Positions 10,520-21,775 of a stretch of 64,000 nt of DNA are shown piece after piece; within the stretch, counting starts at the first letter, position 1, and each line of letters opens with the position of its first letter. Origin of the DNA: Misgurnus anguillicaudatus (lineage: Eukaryota > Chordata > Actinopteri > Cypriniformes > Cobitidae). The stretch lies in the NCBI RefSeq assembly GCF_027580225.2, contig NC_073342.2:13777501-13841500 (forward strand), read 5' to 3'. The notes under the pieces were generated by a model. It saw only the letters and a list, made by a program, of their open reading frames with translations. It searched no databases and was not told where the DNA came from. Both the position numbers and the translations under genes were made by a program.

Positions 10520-12250
10520 GGATGACTTACTTTTCTCCAGGCGTAACGTTTACGCAGCTTAAATCGCAGGCAAAATCACGGAGAGCTCCGATCTGTTCCC
10601 TTCCAAACGGGAACCGCGACGAAAATCCATCCGCGTTTCTGGCACGATGCGATAGAAATGTTCTTCAGCGTGTAGTTCGGGCTATCCAAGCAGAAAGCGC
10701 ACGAAAGCGACACGATCCTTCAGCAGTTTCGCATTGACAATCTTCTATGAGAAGAAATTCGACCACATAAATCCATTCGGTCTTTCTATCAATACCATTA
10801 TAGACGCGGCGATCAAACGCGCGCACGCAAGTGCATGTGGACTAAAGCAGATATTCAGATGCAACCTCTCTGTGCACCGTCCAAATCCAAGTCTTTTCCT
10901 GCTGATAAATCAAAATTCATTCGTTGTTTTTCCGGTCTGATGAGTCATTCTTGACGCGTAAAAACAAAATTTCGGTTTTCAGATTCAGCTAATGCTCCCG
11001 AAAGCATCTAGCAGGGTCTTATCCCTGAGACTAACCATTCCCCGCATCTCCCTTCCAATCTTTAGTAGAGCATCGGTAGAGAGGGATGCTGCTCTTATTC
11101 CACAGCCAGGGTTTAAAACGGAACTTTTCTCAACCTTTTCTTCCCACTTAACGCGTCCGATCTGATTAGATTTCTTCTCACAGCCCAGTGCGTATTTCAA
11201 GACGCTTATTTCCTATAAATGTGATTATGTCCTCCGGAATGCATTGAGAGAGAAAACCTCAATAATAAATTTCCGGCGTTTCCAAATCCAAGAGCATCTT
11301 ATAAAAAATGGAAAGAGACAAAATCCTCGAAGTTCCTCGTTGAGAAAAGTAAAAATGCGCTTTGTGGAGTGAGTCAAATCATTTCATTTACGGAAAAAAA
11401 ATACCAGTTATTATTAGACAGAACCACAAAATCAAACCGCCGTAGCTCCTTTTCCAGACGCGCATAAACTTGGTTGTCAGTGAAGAGGTATTCATCAAAT
11501 GCTACATCTGCTGGATATTCTCGTCCCCTACCTCTTCAGAGACAAACTCCGACGAAAGCAATCCACCGGTAGGACACGATACGAAAATCCAAACGAACGA
11601 TGGTGCGCGTCGAGCCTTATTACAGTGCGCAACGCAGCGCGCAATAAGTAGAGCGCAGCTACAAGTGAGTCAGGAGCGTCTGGAGAGGTGGGAATGCGTC
11701 GATATGGTCTCCAAGAACTGCACTGAATGAAGTTGAAATATCTGGCGTGGTACCCGGACGCATCCACAGACGCGCGTCAGCACAGCGCAGCAGGGTCTCC
11801 ACCTCTCCACAGCTGCTGTGCGCTCTCGGTCAATCACACAGTGGTGACACCAAGCATCTTGTATTGATAATGCAACGCTCAGCCCAAACTCTCAGTATTT
11901 CAATCTAACTGTACTCACCAGAGTCGTTTGGATGCGCAGTCAATGCTCCGATAATCTTTTGCCATCTTAAAAACGACTGGTCGAGCGTAATAACCTTGAA
12001 CGATATAGATTATATTATTATGAGGGAGTGCGCATGTGGAATGGTATGGAAACGGACTGTTTGACGCACACATGTGCGTGCACGATCGTCTAGCCTACTA
12101 TAGGCACAATGTGTGCGTGCTTGATGCCCTGCAACTTCCTGTCTCACGCAGAAGGGACGCGACTGCCACCTACCGACTTTCCCATCCTCATGTCTAGACA
12201 TTGTACTCGCCCTTACGACCACCAGAGCTTTTAAGAACCGCGGGCGCACG
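10520..12250 (-). promoter_or_regulatory. CpG-rich block, candidate promoter and 5' untranslated exons
   Basis: CpG dinucleotides are visibly denser here than in neighbouring DNA (for example around 10560-10700, 11570-11700 and 12030-12160), and no transposon is recognised. On the minus strand a strong donor-like CTCTG|GTGAGT lies at the 11919/11918 boundary. A second, GAGAAAA|GTAAGT, lies at 10531/10530. Neither is preceded by a long coding frame; a minus-strand ATG near 10635 opens only 24 codons. This fits untranslated first exons of a minus-strand gene, possibly continuing at 9193. I found no recognisable core promoter element. Confidence 0.3.
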
Positions 12251-12559
12251 AGGACATAAAAACAACCATCTTATTTTCAAACGTTAGAGGCTGACCACAT
12301 ACACGCGCCTTTGGAGATGAAATATATTTGTTCACAGGGACTACAATAGAGAGACAGGCATGCCAAAACAAGCATCACAAATCTCAAAAAAGCCAATGAT
12401 TCTGAAACAGTTCACAGAATACTCCAAAAATATTTTGTAACTTTAAAACAACGAGATAGAACAGATAATAAATAAGCAATAAATGCTCTTAAAGAAATGG
12501 GGAGTATTTTTAAATAAAGATTTAATATATTCTCACCAAGTGTTCACAGAGAACATAGT

Positions 12560-13040
12560 TTGGCTGTTTTGTTAAATTAGGGATAATGCTGACTGGACAG
12601 ATTTTTTTATCCAAAGTACTTACATTTATCAGTGTGTTCCCTTTCATTTTTCGCATTGAAGATGAGACAGGCTGACTAAACTGTCATTCATTAAAAAAAG
12701 ACAAACAAATCTTGTTTGTGCTAAATTTCGAGAACTGTTTTCTCATTCCTTTGGCGTAATGTGCTTGTCAGCACCTCGTCATTTATCCGTCCACGCGCCT
12801 GTCCACCTGTCCATCGAACGCGGCCAAATCGGCTAAATATGGGCGCAGATCAGCTCCTCTTCTCATGCTGTCAGATTGAGTCATTCTAATTGTTTGACAT
12901 TAAAGGGCAGGTGTGTTTCTTTGACTGACAGATCCACTATTTTTCGCAGTCTATTCACACGAACGCACGGCTGAACGCTCTTGTAAAGCATGCAAGCACG
13001 CGCCCACGTGCCCCTTAAATTGTAGGGCCCTCACAATAAT
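12560..13040. promoter_or_regulatory. Candidate conserved noncoding element
   Basis: Repeat-free and information-rich, with homeodomain-like TAATTG in GTCATTCTAATTGTTTGAC (12882-12900), balanced composition and no open frame of note. Such stretches in fish often turn out to be conserved enhancers. That is inference; conservation cannot be judged from one sequence. Confidence 0.2.
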
Positions 13041-13048
13041 GACCTTAA

Positions 13049-13444
13049 AGGGGACATATCATGAAAATCTGACTTTTTCTATGTTTAAGGGCTATAATTG
13101 GGTCCCCGGTGTTTCTATTAACCTAGAAAATGTGTGAAAGATCAACTCAGTTAATTTTTTTGGTAAACCAATCTGCAAGCATGTGGAAAGTATGTCATTG
13201 ATATTTGGCTCCCCTTGTGATGTCAGTAGGGAATAATAGCACTATCCAACCAGGCCACTGGCTTTAAGTACAGAGATCAGCTCATTTGCATTTTAAAGGA
13301 CACACCCCAAAACAGCACATTTTGCTCACACCTGCAAAGTGTCAATTTTAACATGCTATAATAAATTTATATATGATATTTTGAGCTAGAACTTCACATA
13401 CGTGGGAACACCAAAAATTTTAAAAAGTTTCATGAAATGTCCCC
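13049..13444. mobile_element. TTAA MITE (AGGGGACATATCATGA ends)
   Basis: TTAA lies at 13045-13048. The left end AGGGGACATATCATGAAAAT is mirrored by TTTCATGAAATGTCCCCT at 13427-13444. The right TTAA has decayed to CATT. The interior includes GGGTCCCCGGTGTTTCTATT, familiar from cyprinid repeats. It is about 396 bp and noncoding. Confidence 0.75.
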
Positions 13445-13962
13445 TCATTTAGCCTCTTTTAAACGTACCTCTGTGCAAACCCAAATTTAAAAATATTACC
13501 TGACAGCTTCTGCGGGATGACTTATATGCCTAAACCATTACGATGGTTTGTTATGAAAGCCTTATCTAAAGGTCCAGATTTACAGCTTTCATTTTACCGC
13601 CCTCCAATGATTCTCCTGCGACAACTACATTTCACTTAGAATGTTATTTGCTCTGTGGGAACCATCTGAATGACCATAACATCTATCTTAATGCAACCAT
13701 TCATTTCTCCACAGGGACACCGGAGGAAGAGGTGATTGACAGTAACATTTCTATAGCAGAGTGCTTTCCATTTTCAACCAAAATAGGCGCATAGAAGCTG
13801 ATTGAATTAAATTAAAGCATGCAGTTACTGTATGCTGGATCTGTCTACTGAGAGTGCTACAGTATAGGAAATGCTTATCCTTTATGTAGTTGCTTGTGTA
13901 TTTAACAAATGTGAACAAGACCTAGGTTATAATAGCATACAATTTTAGCAACAACATAAGAA

Positions 13963-14110
13963 GATAGTTTACCCCCCAAAAAAGAGAGAAATCTTTTATA
14001 CTCACACTTATTTGGGAAAGATGATAGACATCAATGAAGAGACTGAACGCCTCAGTCTCCATTCACTTACATTGTATAAAAATAATAGTGATTGGGAATA
14101 GAGGTAGTCA
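13963..14110. mobile_element. Possible degenerate AGTTCACCC-type MITE fragment
   Basis: GATAGTTTACCCCCCAAAAA followed by ATACTCACACTTATTTGGG resembles the left arm of the AGGGATAGTTCACCC family. A short CTCCATTCACTTACATTG resembles its centre. No right end is found, so the assignment is weak. Confidence 0.3.
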
Positions 14111-14375
14111 AAGTTGCTTTAAGGTCAATCTGATGTGATGTGTTATCCAGCTACATCATATTCTGAAGGTCTGTACAAAATCACACATAAAACAAGACGT
14201 TTTAACTTTAAGATGTATATACGTAGTTCTAAGCTTTATTTAGTGCATTAGGTTGTTGAAGTGGTTGATATCTGGTCTTCAAATGTAATTCGGTTTTCTC
14301 CTTCAGGGCACGCCTTCAATGACTTTGCCAGGCATAAATCATAATACTGAAGTTAAAGGATAAAGTATTAGAAAT

Positions 14376-15487
14376 AGTAGGGGTGTGCTGGGCAAAAACT
14401 AACGTGGGGTTAGTTGTAACACGGACTGTTTACATTGTTGCACAAGGTTGAGCGTTTAGTTTTTCCGGTATTTTTTCACACTGGCAAGAAACGGTCTCTC
14501 GCAAATTATTGGAAATGTATATTGTTTTTCCAGAGAGTTATTGATGAACGAGTGTTTTGGTGGCATGTAAGTATTTTTCATCATGTTTTTTGGTTTCTAA
14601 GTTGGGTGTGTATGATACCAAATCCAATGTTATGTCATATTAATCAGTGTCTTGTTGAATAAAATAGCATCGTTTTGAAATATGTCCTCAGCTCAACTTT
14701 TTTGGGGGCTTGAAAATATTTTGATCCAGCGGGGTTAATTGTAACGCTGTGTTATTACTAACCCCTCAGCACTTACGATATGAAAACAGCTAACGTTAGC
14801 GTAATTCTTGCTGTTGTTTTAAATAGGCTACACATGAATGATTGCTGGCTGCCAACAAAATAAATGTTCCTGTCTTATTAAAAATCGTGAGTCAAATTAT
14901 GTTTGTTCATATCTTTATATTGATTGAATAAGGTCACGTCAAAGATTGAAATTATAATGAAATGAATGGCTAAGGAATTTAATGCTTATTATCTCCGAAT
15001 TAGATTTTTGAAACTGTAGTATGGTTAAAAAAAAAGTTTTGTCATAATTGTGCAGCTTTTTGTCACTTATTTAGACATTTGTATCCATTTATAATTGAAC
15101 TATTGTTAGAAAAGGGCTGGATGAATGAATACAGTGTGGATACCTGTCTATTATAGACAGAAATATAAACAATATCCACTTCAAGTATATAAACAAAATA
15201 GTATTGAAATATTTGCATGCAAACTTAATTTTTAGCAAGTGTTAAAACTAACCCCCTGCCTGTTACATTTAACCCCACCTATGGGGTAAGTTGTAAAGTT
15301 TGCACTTCTGTCACGTTTGGTGTAATTGTCCAAGAATGGTTAGTAATAAAAACAAACTTCAAATGTTCATTTGTAGCAGAGATATGTGTGTTGCTTGTTT
15401 AAAAATAGAATTAATCAAACTCAAATATTTTTTGAATGATTGAGCCAAAACCAAAAAGTGATAGGTTGTGCCCCGCTCTCCCCTACT
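14376..15487. mobile_element. 1.1-kb DNA element with AGTAGGGG termini
   Basis: Left end AGTAGGGGTGTGCTGGGCAA at 14376 and right end TTGTGCCCCGCTCTCCCCTA near 15486 are imperfect inverted repeats. Subterminal GTTAGTTGTAAC and GGGTTAATTGTAAC motifs recur in both halves (near 14410, 14735, 15240 and 15285). No transposase frame is visible. The termini match a repeat widespread in ray-finned fish; the superfamily is not determined here. Most of the interior is AT-rich. Confidence 0.6.
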
Positions 15488-15541
15488 AGTAAGCTATGTC
15501 CCAATTTGAAGGCTGCGACCTCTTAAGGCTGCATTCTAAAG

Positions 15542-15973
15542 CCCGGGTACACTGCACAATTTTTGGCTGTCCCAGATGAAAAATTGCCATTGTGAAACAA
15601 TCGTCAAAGTTTTTGTGAGAGTGGCTCTTAATCGGTGGTCTTATGTTGTACAGTGAGAGAGGTTCAAAGACCGCCATTTTCCCAGTCTTGCGACTAAAGA
15701 TAGAAGCCTATGATAGTTTTCTGACAGTACCATAAATTCAGCATGATCAACGCACAGTGTGTTTGCGGCTACGACCTCGTACTGGTATTTTTTTACCACT
15801 AGCACATGCTGATGACGTTGTGCTAACGTGTGTCGCAGCCGTCACAGCCTACGATTTACGTCTTTATCGTACAGTCTACATGCTTGTCGTACCCAAGTTT
15901 AAACAATCCATGTCGCACATTGTGATAAGGTAATGATCTTATAGGATGGCAAAATTGTGCAGTGTATCCCGGG
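15542..15973. mobile_element. Inverted-repeat MITE (CCCGGGTACACTGCAC ends)
   Basis: CCCGGGTACACTGCACAATT at the left and AATTGTGCAGTGTATCCCGG at the right form nearly perfect terminal inverted repeats. It is 432 bp, inside the hAT-like host. Noncoding. Confidence 0.7.
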
Positions 15974-16167
15974 CTTAAGACAGATTGCATGACAGCAACG
16001 CAACTGAAGGTCAGTAAGGCTGTCCCAATTCGAAGGCTGCTTAAAATGCAACCTCAGAATGTGCCCTTCTTTCTCTGGGATGTGAAGGATAGAACCATTG
16101 GATCCTTTACAGCCTAGACTATCCCGAGATTCATTGCGCGCCTGTAATGGCTGAACATAACGGCTGG

Positions 16168-16685
16168 ATCATAGACGTAGTGTCTGTGACGTCACCTATT
16201 GGTTTCTGAAGACCGTTTTTGAAGCTTAAAGTAGGTGTTGCCTGCCGTCACCATCTTGGCCACGCGTCATCGCGCATCACTCTCAGATATCCGCAAATGG
16301 GTAAAAAGGCGGGAGGTGGGTGAAGCTGAGGTGTCTGGTTGCTGAAACCACCAGCTCGATTCTAGTGACGGCAGTGGCTGTTCACGCCTCACTCAAGTGG
16401 CCACGCCCTTAATTATGCCGAACTTTAAAGCTTAATATCATTTAAACGGAGGAGTTACAAAAAATTCACCCCCCTCATGAAGTTGTGATGAAGGGCAAAT
16501 TTAGCTATACAGACCAAAAACCAGGCTGTAAACATATTATTTTCTACTGTAAAGTTGGCCATTTTAACATGGAGGTCTATAGGAATTGACTCCCTTTTGG
16601 AGCCTGCCTCTAGCGGCCAGTCTATGAATTGCAGTTTAAGTCACTTCTGTATTGGCTTCATCAGAGAGATCGGAAGGTTGCCCCT
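16168..16685. repeat. Interspersed repeat (GACGTAGTGTCTGTGACG type), copy 1
   Basis: Runs from ATAGACGTAGTGTCTGTGAC through GGCCACGCCCTTAATTATG to CTTTTGGAGCCTGCCTCTAG. A second copy at 47118-47880 aligns over its whole length. The repeat is widespread in cyprinids as far as I recall; its class is unclear, as no tRNA head or clear terminal inverted repeat is seen. Confidence 0.6.
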
Positions 16686-16686
16686 C

Positions 16687-16886
16687 GGACAGGGATTAGA
16701 CTATCCCTAGACTAAAATAAATGTAAGAGCTGTCCAAACTGAAAACAACTTAAATACATCAGTGCCCTTAGTTTTGCTTCAAAATGCACACAAGTAATGT
16801 TTTTAATAAGGCACGTTTGTTAAAACTAGTTATATTTCCTGTTTAAACTAAGGCCTACTCCTGGCGAAAGCTAATCCCTGTCCAGG
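16687..16886. mobile_element. Inverted-repeat MITE (GGACAGGGATTAG ends)
   Basis: GGACAGGGATTAGACTA at 16687 is matched by CTAATCCCTGTCC at 16871-16883. The interior carries TAACTAGTTTTAAC-like and CCTTAGTTTTGCTTCAAAAT stretches known from cyprinid repeats. It is about 200 bp. Confidence 0.65.
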
Positions 16887-17179
16887 AAACCACCATTTAA
16901 AGTGTGTATTTAGCAGGCAAGAAACTTTAATCTACATCAACGTGTCATATTTTCTTAAATAAAATGTATATTTTTCTGGTTCCATAATTATTTTAATTAG
17001 TCAAAACCGTCTTTGCTGTGTCTTGTTGACAAGCGCGGTGGGCGCGTATAGCATGTGATGCAAATGATGGTTCTCTAAAGGCTCAGTTCTCTTTATGGAC
17101 TTCGGAGGCTACGACTTTCAAACGCCAAATGCTTGTCTTCAAGTGTTCGAAGTGAAGTCTTCGAATTGGGACACAGCTG

Positions 17180-18115
17180 TATATTTCTAAACCACATTCA
17201 AACAGCAAAGCTAAAAAACATTATTCTTAACAAAAACTTTTCATTGTTGGGTTCAGACGTGTGAAGAACAAGCCTCAAACTAAAACAATACGAGACCTAC
17301 TGCAATGCCGCCTACAAACCCCCTTCTGTTTGTGCTGGCTACCGTTGCCATGTCCTTCAGGAAAAGACCAAAGAGTTCGGTCGACTCTCAGCGTGAGAAA
17401 ATAAATCTTCTTCGCCCTTCAGTCCTCGTGTCCTCTGCATCTTCTGGGACTTTCCAACTCGGGGGGTCAAACATCACAGCACACGGTCACTATAGATGTG
17501 TACCACATCGAGCAAAGGGCAGAAGGTCAATATCAAAGGCCCTGCAGGAACCCTATTGTTAGGACAAAGTCATTCTCTCACGGATGAAACATCTGGATGT
17601 GATTTAAACACGTCAGATTAATCTATACACCCAGACCAGAAACAGAAAGCAAGATGTGATCAAACCGGATTTATGGAGGAGCCGGTGAGGTTTTTCGGTT
17701 CTGGGATGAAACACAACTCTGATAAGCTAAATTAAATGTGAGAGAGGTGAGATAAAGCTACGTCTATGGTGCATGCATCAAGTCGGATATATTTCCTTGT
17801 GTCGTTGTTTTTCTTAAAGGTTGTATGACAACATCAAATCTATTGGCAGGGTTATTGGAAGGTTCACAAGAAATATTATCTCACAGCGCCTCCGCAGTCA
17901 GCCATCGAATACAAATGCAACCTTCAACACTTGCTCCGGGCTTTGCACATGTGTTCCCATAAGAATAAAAAAAAAATCACAGATGAGATATCACAGTTGT
18001 TTCATCTAGACAGGAATGAGATTACATGGAGAGCAAATGCAAACGTTTGCTTAAGTATCGTGACACAGATCTCACATAGCCTACTATGTGTCTGCACTAG
18101 TTTCAAAAGAGATTT
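17180..18115. other. Unassigned DNA
   Basis: No repeat or gene recognised. An open frame at 17305-17562 is basic and serine-rich with no motif that I know; it has neither flanking splice signals nor a Kozak-like context, so I do not call it. Confidence 0.3.
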
Positions 18116-18311
18116 GAAGAGTTTGGTTCCAAAACGAGATCACGCAGTTTTTTATAATTTGGTCAAAACATGTTTATTATTATGTTTTTATATTTTTATT
18201 GTGTTTTATTGTGCTACCTAGCTGTATTTTTTGTTATGAAGTCTTAAATCAAAACAAACCAACTGCAGTTTCATTTATATTAATTGGAACGCATAAACCG
18301 AAAAAAAGTGT
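18116..18311 (+). mobile_element. GAAGAGTTTGGTTCCAAAAC element, 3'-truncated
   Basis: The left end GAAGAGTTTGGTTCCAAAAC is related to the element at 40900-41146 (GAAGAGTTTCGTTGCAAAAC). The two share TTTATTATTATGT and AATCAAAACAAACCAACTGC. The right terminal repeat is missing after about 18311. A longer relative starts at 61711. Confidence 0.55.
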
Positions 18312-18695
18312 TTTTTTTGCTTCATTTACCAAATTTGACCATGTTTAAATTTAATTCCCCCCCAAGATCACTGTAGAAAATATGTTGGGTTTTTTTGGTT
18401 AATATTTGTTAATAATTGTTATTAAAGGTCTAATGTAGTTTTTTAGCGGCATCTAGCAGTAAGATTGCGAATTGCAACCAACGGCTCAGTCCACAGCTCA
18501 CCCCCCTTAATTTCAAAACGCAAAGAGAAACTACGGTAACTCCCACAGGACAAACATGTCATCATCTGAGACAACGTAGTGACGAAACACCCTCAATAGA
18601 TCAGTTTGTCAGTTTAGGGCTAATGTAGAAACATGACAGCGACTTTCATGTAAGGAGACCCGCGGTGTAGTAAATAAAAACGCCTCATTCTAATG

Positions 18696-19149
18696 ATGCG
18701 TTCAGACCAGCCACGATAGAGGCATCAAGCGCGAGTGATTTCAATGTTAAGTCAATGTGAAGACGCGTTGACGCGCTTCTGGAGGTCTCGCAGCACGAAT
18801 GCGGCATTAAGCGCGGCGCGGTAGACGCGATTCTGCCTCATTCACGCGTCTAGTTCGCATGAATGGCGCGAATTTAGCGTTGCAGCGGCAAACGCGAGAG
18901 TTGAAAATTTTTGAATTTTGGCGGAAAAACGCGCCGCTTTAACCAATCAGGAGCTTGCTCTAGTAGTGACGTGATTACAGAAAGCACGTGGAGTCGCAGA
19001 AGCCCATCCCATGACGCAAATTTCGCGTGAATGTCTCGATGACTAGAATTTCACACGGGAATGAAGCGAGTAAACTCAAAATGTTCAAGTGGCAAACTAG
19101 ACGCGGTAGACGTGATCTGACGCCTAAAACACGGCTGGTGTGAACCCAT
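18696..19149. mobile_element. hAT-like MITE (ATGCGTTCAGACCAGCC ends)
   Basis: Left ATGCGTTCAGACCAGCC is inverted at the right as GGCTGGTGTGAACCCAT. The element is rich in GACGCG and CGCGTC motifs, unlike its AT-rich surroundings. The 8 bp to the left (TTCTAATG, 18688-18695) recur as TTCTAAGG after the next element. It is 454 bp and noncoding. Confidence 0.65.
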
Positions 19150-19156
19150 GGTAAGG

Positions 19157-19348
19157 TAGGGGTCTCCAACCTTTTTATGAGCAAGGGCTACCACAATAAA
19201 TTAAATAATCTGGAGGGCTACTTTTAGTCTCCTCAAAACGTTTTTTGTTTTACTTGTTGAGGCTATTAATAGAATGTGCTTTTGTGGGCAACTCACAGAC
19301 TCCGTGCGGGCAACCTTGTGCCTGCAGGCACCATGTTGGAGACCACTG
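19157..19348. mobile_element. hAT-like MITE (CAGTGGTCTCCAAC ends)
   Basis: TAGGGGTCTCCAACCTT at the left and GTTGGAGACCACTG at the right are inverted repeats. The 8 bp before (TGGTAAGG) and after (TTCTAAGG) match at six positions. It sits directly against the previous element. It is 192 bp. Confidence 0.6.
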
Positions 19349-19476
19349 TTCTAAGGTAATAAAAACAATACAGTTAATTATGTAATGTCTTTATACACCA
19401 CTGAAAATAAGGTTATGTATATTTTATTGCATTTCTGTCAAGAGATCCTTCTAAAAGTCCCAAAGTGCGCCTTTAA

Positions 19477-20080
19477 ATAAACACTTACACTGAACTGTTT
19501 GTTTGATTCATAGCTGTATGTAAAACAGCTTACTGACACTTACAAATCTCTCCAAAGGGTGCGACTCACAAAAGCAGATGTCACAGATCATTATTTAACC
19601 ATTTCTCTAATTATGATGAGACTTTTAGCACATGTGTGATTTTGGGTTTGGCAATGGGAAATGGGAAAACTCCAAAAAAAAAAAAAAAGGCTCAGTGGCA
19701 TTCCTGATATTTGCACCAATTCAGCAAATTTCACAGATTTGTTAATTAGATGCATCAATGTGTTTGGCGTCCTGTTTAATCTCTACTTTGATCCAGTTTA
19801 ATCTCTCATCGTACCCATTATCCAGGGCTCTTCTGGCCCAAAGAGTCTGCGATCAAAGAGCACACTCCAGATTTTTACCAAGGACTGACTGTGGGCTTCA
19901 TTTCTCTATTTTGGACCACCATCTGGGTATGTTTGAACAGTCAGCAGACTCTGCCTCTTATCTTATAAGTTCTAAATATGTATCTAAATATACAAGTGAA
20001 ATCAAACCAACAATGGCGGCCTACAGGACTGCGTTTGTGCTGCTCAAGATACTGAGTTTAGTAAAGCTTCTCTAACAAAG
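19477..20080. other. Unassigned DNA
   Basis: No gene or repeat recognised. It has a poly-A run at 19674-19688. The open frame 19758-20075 has no domain, and its codons follow local composition. Confidence 0.3.
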
Positions 20081-20332
20081 TTAACTGCTTTTTATACTAC
20101 GGGTCGGTTGAATGCTTGAATCTGATTGGCTGATAAACGTTCTGAGGTGTGCAATTTTTTTCTGGGAAACGCACTGTGAATATAGTTCCAGGCAGCTCTC
20201 TTGACCACATTACAGTTCCATATCACTTCGCATATTTAACTGTAATAACGGACTAACAAAAACAACATGACAGACGATTTTTCGAGGCAATAACAGCACT
20301 GTTTAGAGACGCACAGAGGTAGCCTTGTTCAC

Positions 20333-20380
<48 letters not shown>

Positions 20381-20640
20381 CTATAAGCGGAATAATTGAC
20401 TCCGGGTCATTGAATTATTGAAAATAATGTGTCACCACCTCGGGTGTGCATTATTTTTCTAATAATTCAACGGCCCGTCGTCAATTATTCCTTACGTAAT
20501 GCATGGTCACTTGTAGTGATAAAACTACATCATTGTCCATCCAAATACAACCGCTTTATGCTTTAAAATATTTATCGCTTTGTTGACAATGCAATGTATG
20601 ATGATGCGTAGTCTTTCTTTACGAGGTATCATCGCCATCT
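20081..20640. repeat. Interspersed repeat with (TC)21 and an inverted pair
   Basis: ATACTACGGGTCGGTTGAAT begins a sequence I know from cyprinid repeats. A pure (TC)21 dinucleotide run spans 20337-20378. Immediately after, AATAATTGACTCCGGGTCAT (20391) is mirrored by CGGCCCGTCGTCAATTATTC (20471), an inverted pair of about 25 bp around an AT-rich centre. Exact outer ends are not resolved. Confidence 0.45.
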
Positions 20641-21109
20641 ATTGGCTTGGCAAGCATAATACAGCGACTTCAGTTGCTTTTTGCGAATCTCTGTAATCAT
20701 GGATTTTTTTGACAATGCTGTCGTGTATATGTGAAATGTTTTTCGTTGTTGTGTAAATGTAGCCATAGTCTGGAGGCACTTGTGTCGGAGATATCAACAG
20801 AAAGCTCCACCTCGATTTGTTCTCACACTCCAAATCTCACAAATATAACATTTTATCAGAAAATGCATTGTGAGATTTCATCTAACAGCAACTTACAAAG
20901 CAATAATGCTATTAAACTGCCACAGCAATTCGGCACTAGAGAACAGTGCACCCATAAACAATCTTTGTTTACTGTACTCACCCCCATATTGCTCACAACC
21001 CGCTGTTGCTTTTGCGGTTGGTTTGAACAATGTCCATTTTTTTTAAGATCCCTCTTTCTTTTCCAAAAAGGCACAATACGGGCAGTGATGTGGTTTTGGA
21101 CAGAAATAT

Positions 21110-21627
21110 GGCACTTTTCACTTGGATAGTACGACCCGGTATGTTCAGTCCAGCTAACTTTTTTTTTTTTTTTGGGGGGGGGGGGGCGTTCCAATGTGTA
21201 CAATACCGATTACTCAATACTTTTTTTAGTACCACCTTGGTTGAGGTTTTAAGTGAGCTGTACTGATACTAAAGCGTGACGTGTAAAACTGCAGATCACT
21301 GATTGGTCAGAGAGAATCCTCACTACCAGTGTCATTGCTAAATGCAGATTAGCTTACCCATGTGATGTCATCATGCTTTGATGTACAAGTTCCCAAACTC
21401 CCTTTTAGCGTGAAAAACATCCACATGCAGAGAATCAACCTCATTTCTCCCGTGTTGGTTGTTTGTTTGTATCGCATGTTTTCGATGATGTCTTAACAGT
21501 AGAAGCGCCGCTGTAACAATAAGTCTACAATCTCATCCATTCTAAAGCAGCACTAAACTCCAATGGAAAAGCAAACTAAGTAAAGCGAGTTGAGCCGGGC
21601 CGTACTATGCAAAAGTGCCAAAAGTGA
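21110..21627. mobile_element. Inverted-repeat element (TGGCACTTTT ends) with T15G13 run
   Basis: ATGGCACTTTTCACTTGGAT with AGTACGACCCGG at the left is inverted at the right as CCGGGCCGTACTATGC and AAAAGTGCCA. The interior includes a T15 run directly followed by G13 at 21159-21186. The element is about 518 bp, noncoding, probably hAT-like. Confidence 0.5.
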
Positions 21628-21636
21628 GTAAAAGTT

Positions 21637-21775
21637 ACACTCTAAAAATGCTGGGTTGTTTTAACTCATGCTTGGGTAAAATACAGACAAACCCAAACTC
21701 AGGTTTAAATCAACCTAGATGCCCAAATATCCATTGTTGACCCAACAATAGGTTGAAACAATCCAGCGCTTGTTT
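21637..21775. mobile_element. MITE (ACACTCTAAAAATGCTGGG end)
   Basis: ACTCTAAAAATGCTGGGTTG at the left and GGTTGAAACAATCCAGC at the right form the familiar CTGGGTT palindrome. Related sequence lies at 46983-47095 and 47930-47960. Confidence 0.5.

Larger units (their letters stand above)
15491..17179. mobile_element. hAT-like element (GTGTCCCAATTCGAAG ends) hosting three insertions
   Basis: Left end AGCTATGTCCCAATTTGAAG and right end CTTCGAATTGGGACACAGCT (17158-17177) are inverted repeats typical of a fish hAT-type MITE. Only the margins and the stretches around 15974-16167 and 16887-17179 belong to it. The rest is three younger elements (15542-15973, about 16168-16685 and about 16687-16886). 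A second GTCCCAATTCGAAGGCTGC at 16022-16040 shows an internal repeat or second copy of the same family. Noncoding. Confidence 0.6.
18426..19472. mobile_element. TTAA MITE hosting two adjacent insertions
   Basis: TTAA lies at 18422-18425 and 19473-19476. The left end begins AGGTCTAATGTAGTTTTTTA and the right end reads GAGATCCTTCTAAAAG with CGCCT before TTAA. The right half (19352-19472) matches a very common cyprinid TTAA element (GTGTATAAAGAC-type and TGCATTTCTGTCAAGAGATC stretches). The block 18696-19348 is foreign. Confidence 0.65.

Noticed and set aside
20856..21266. Open frames on both strands around the T15G13 run (poly-Lys, poly-Phe/Gly)
   Set aside because: Homopolymer translation within a decayed inverted-repeat element.
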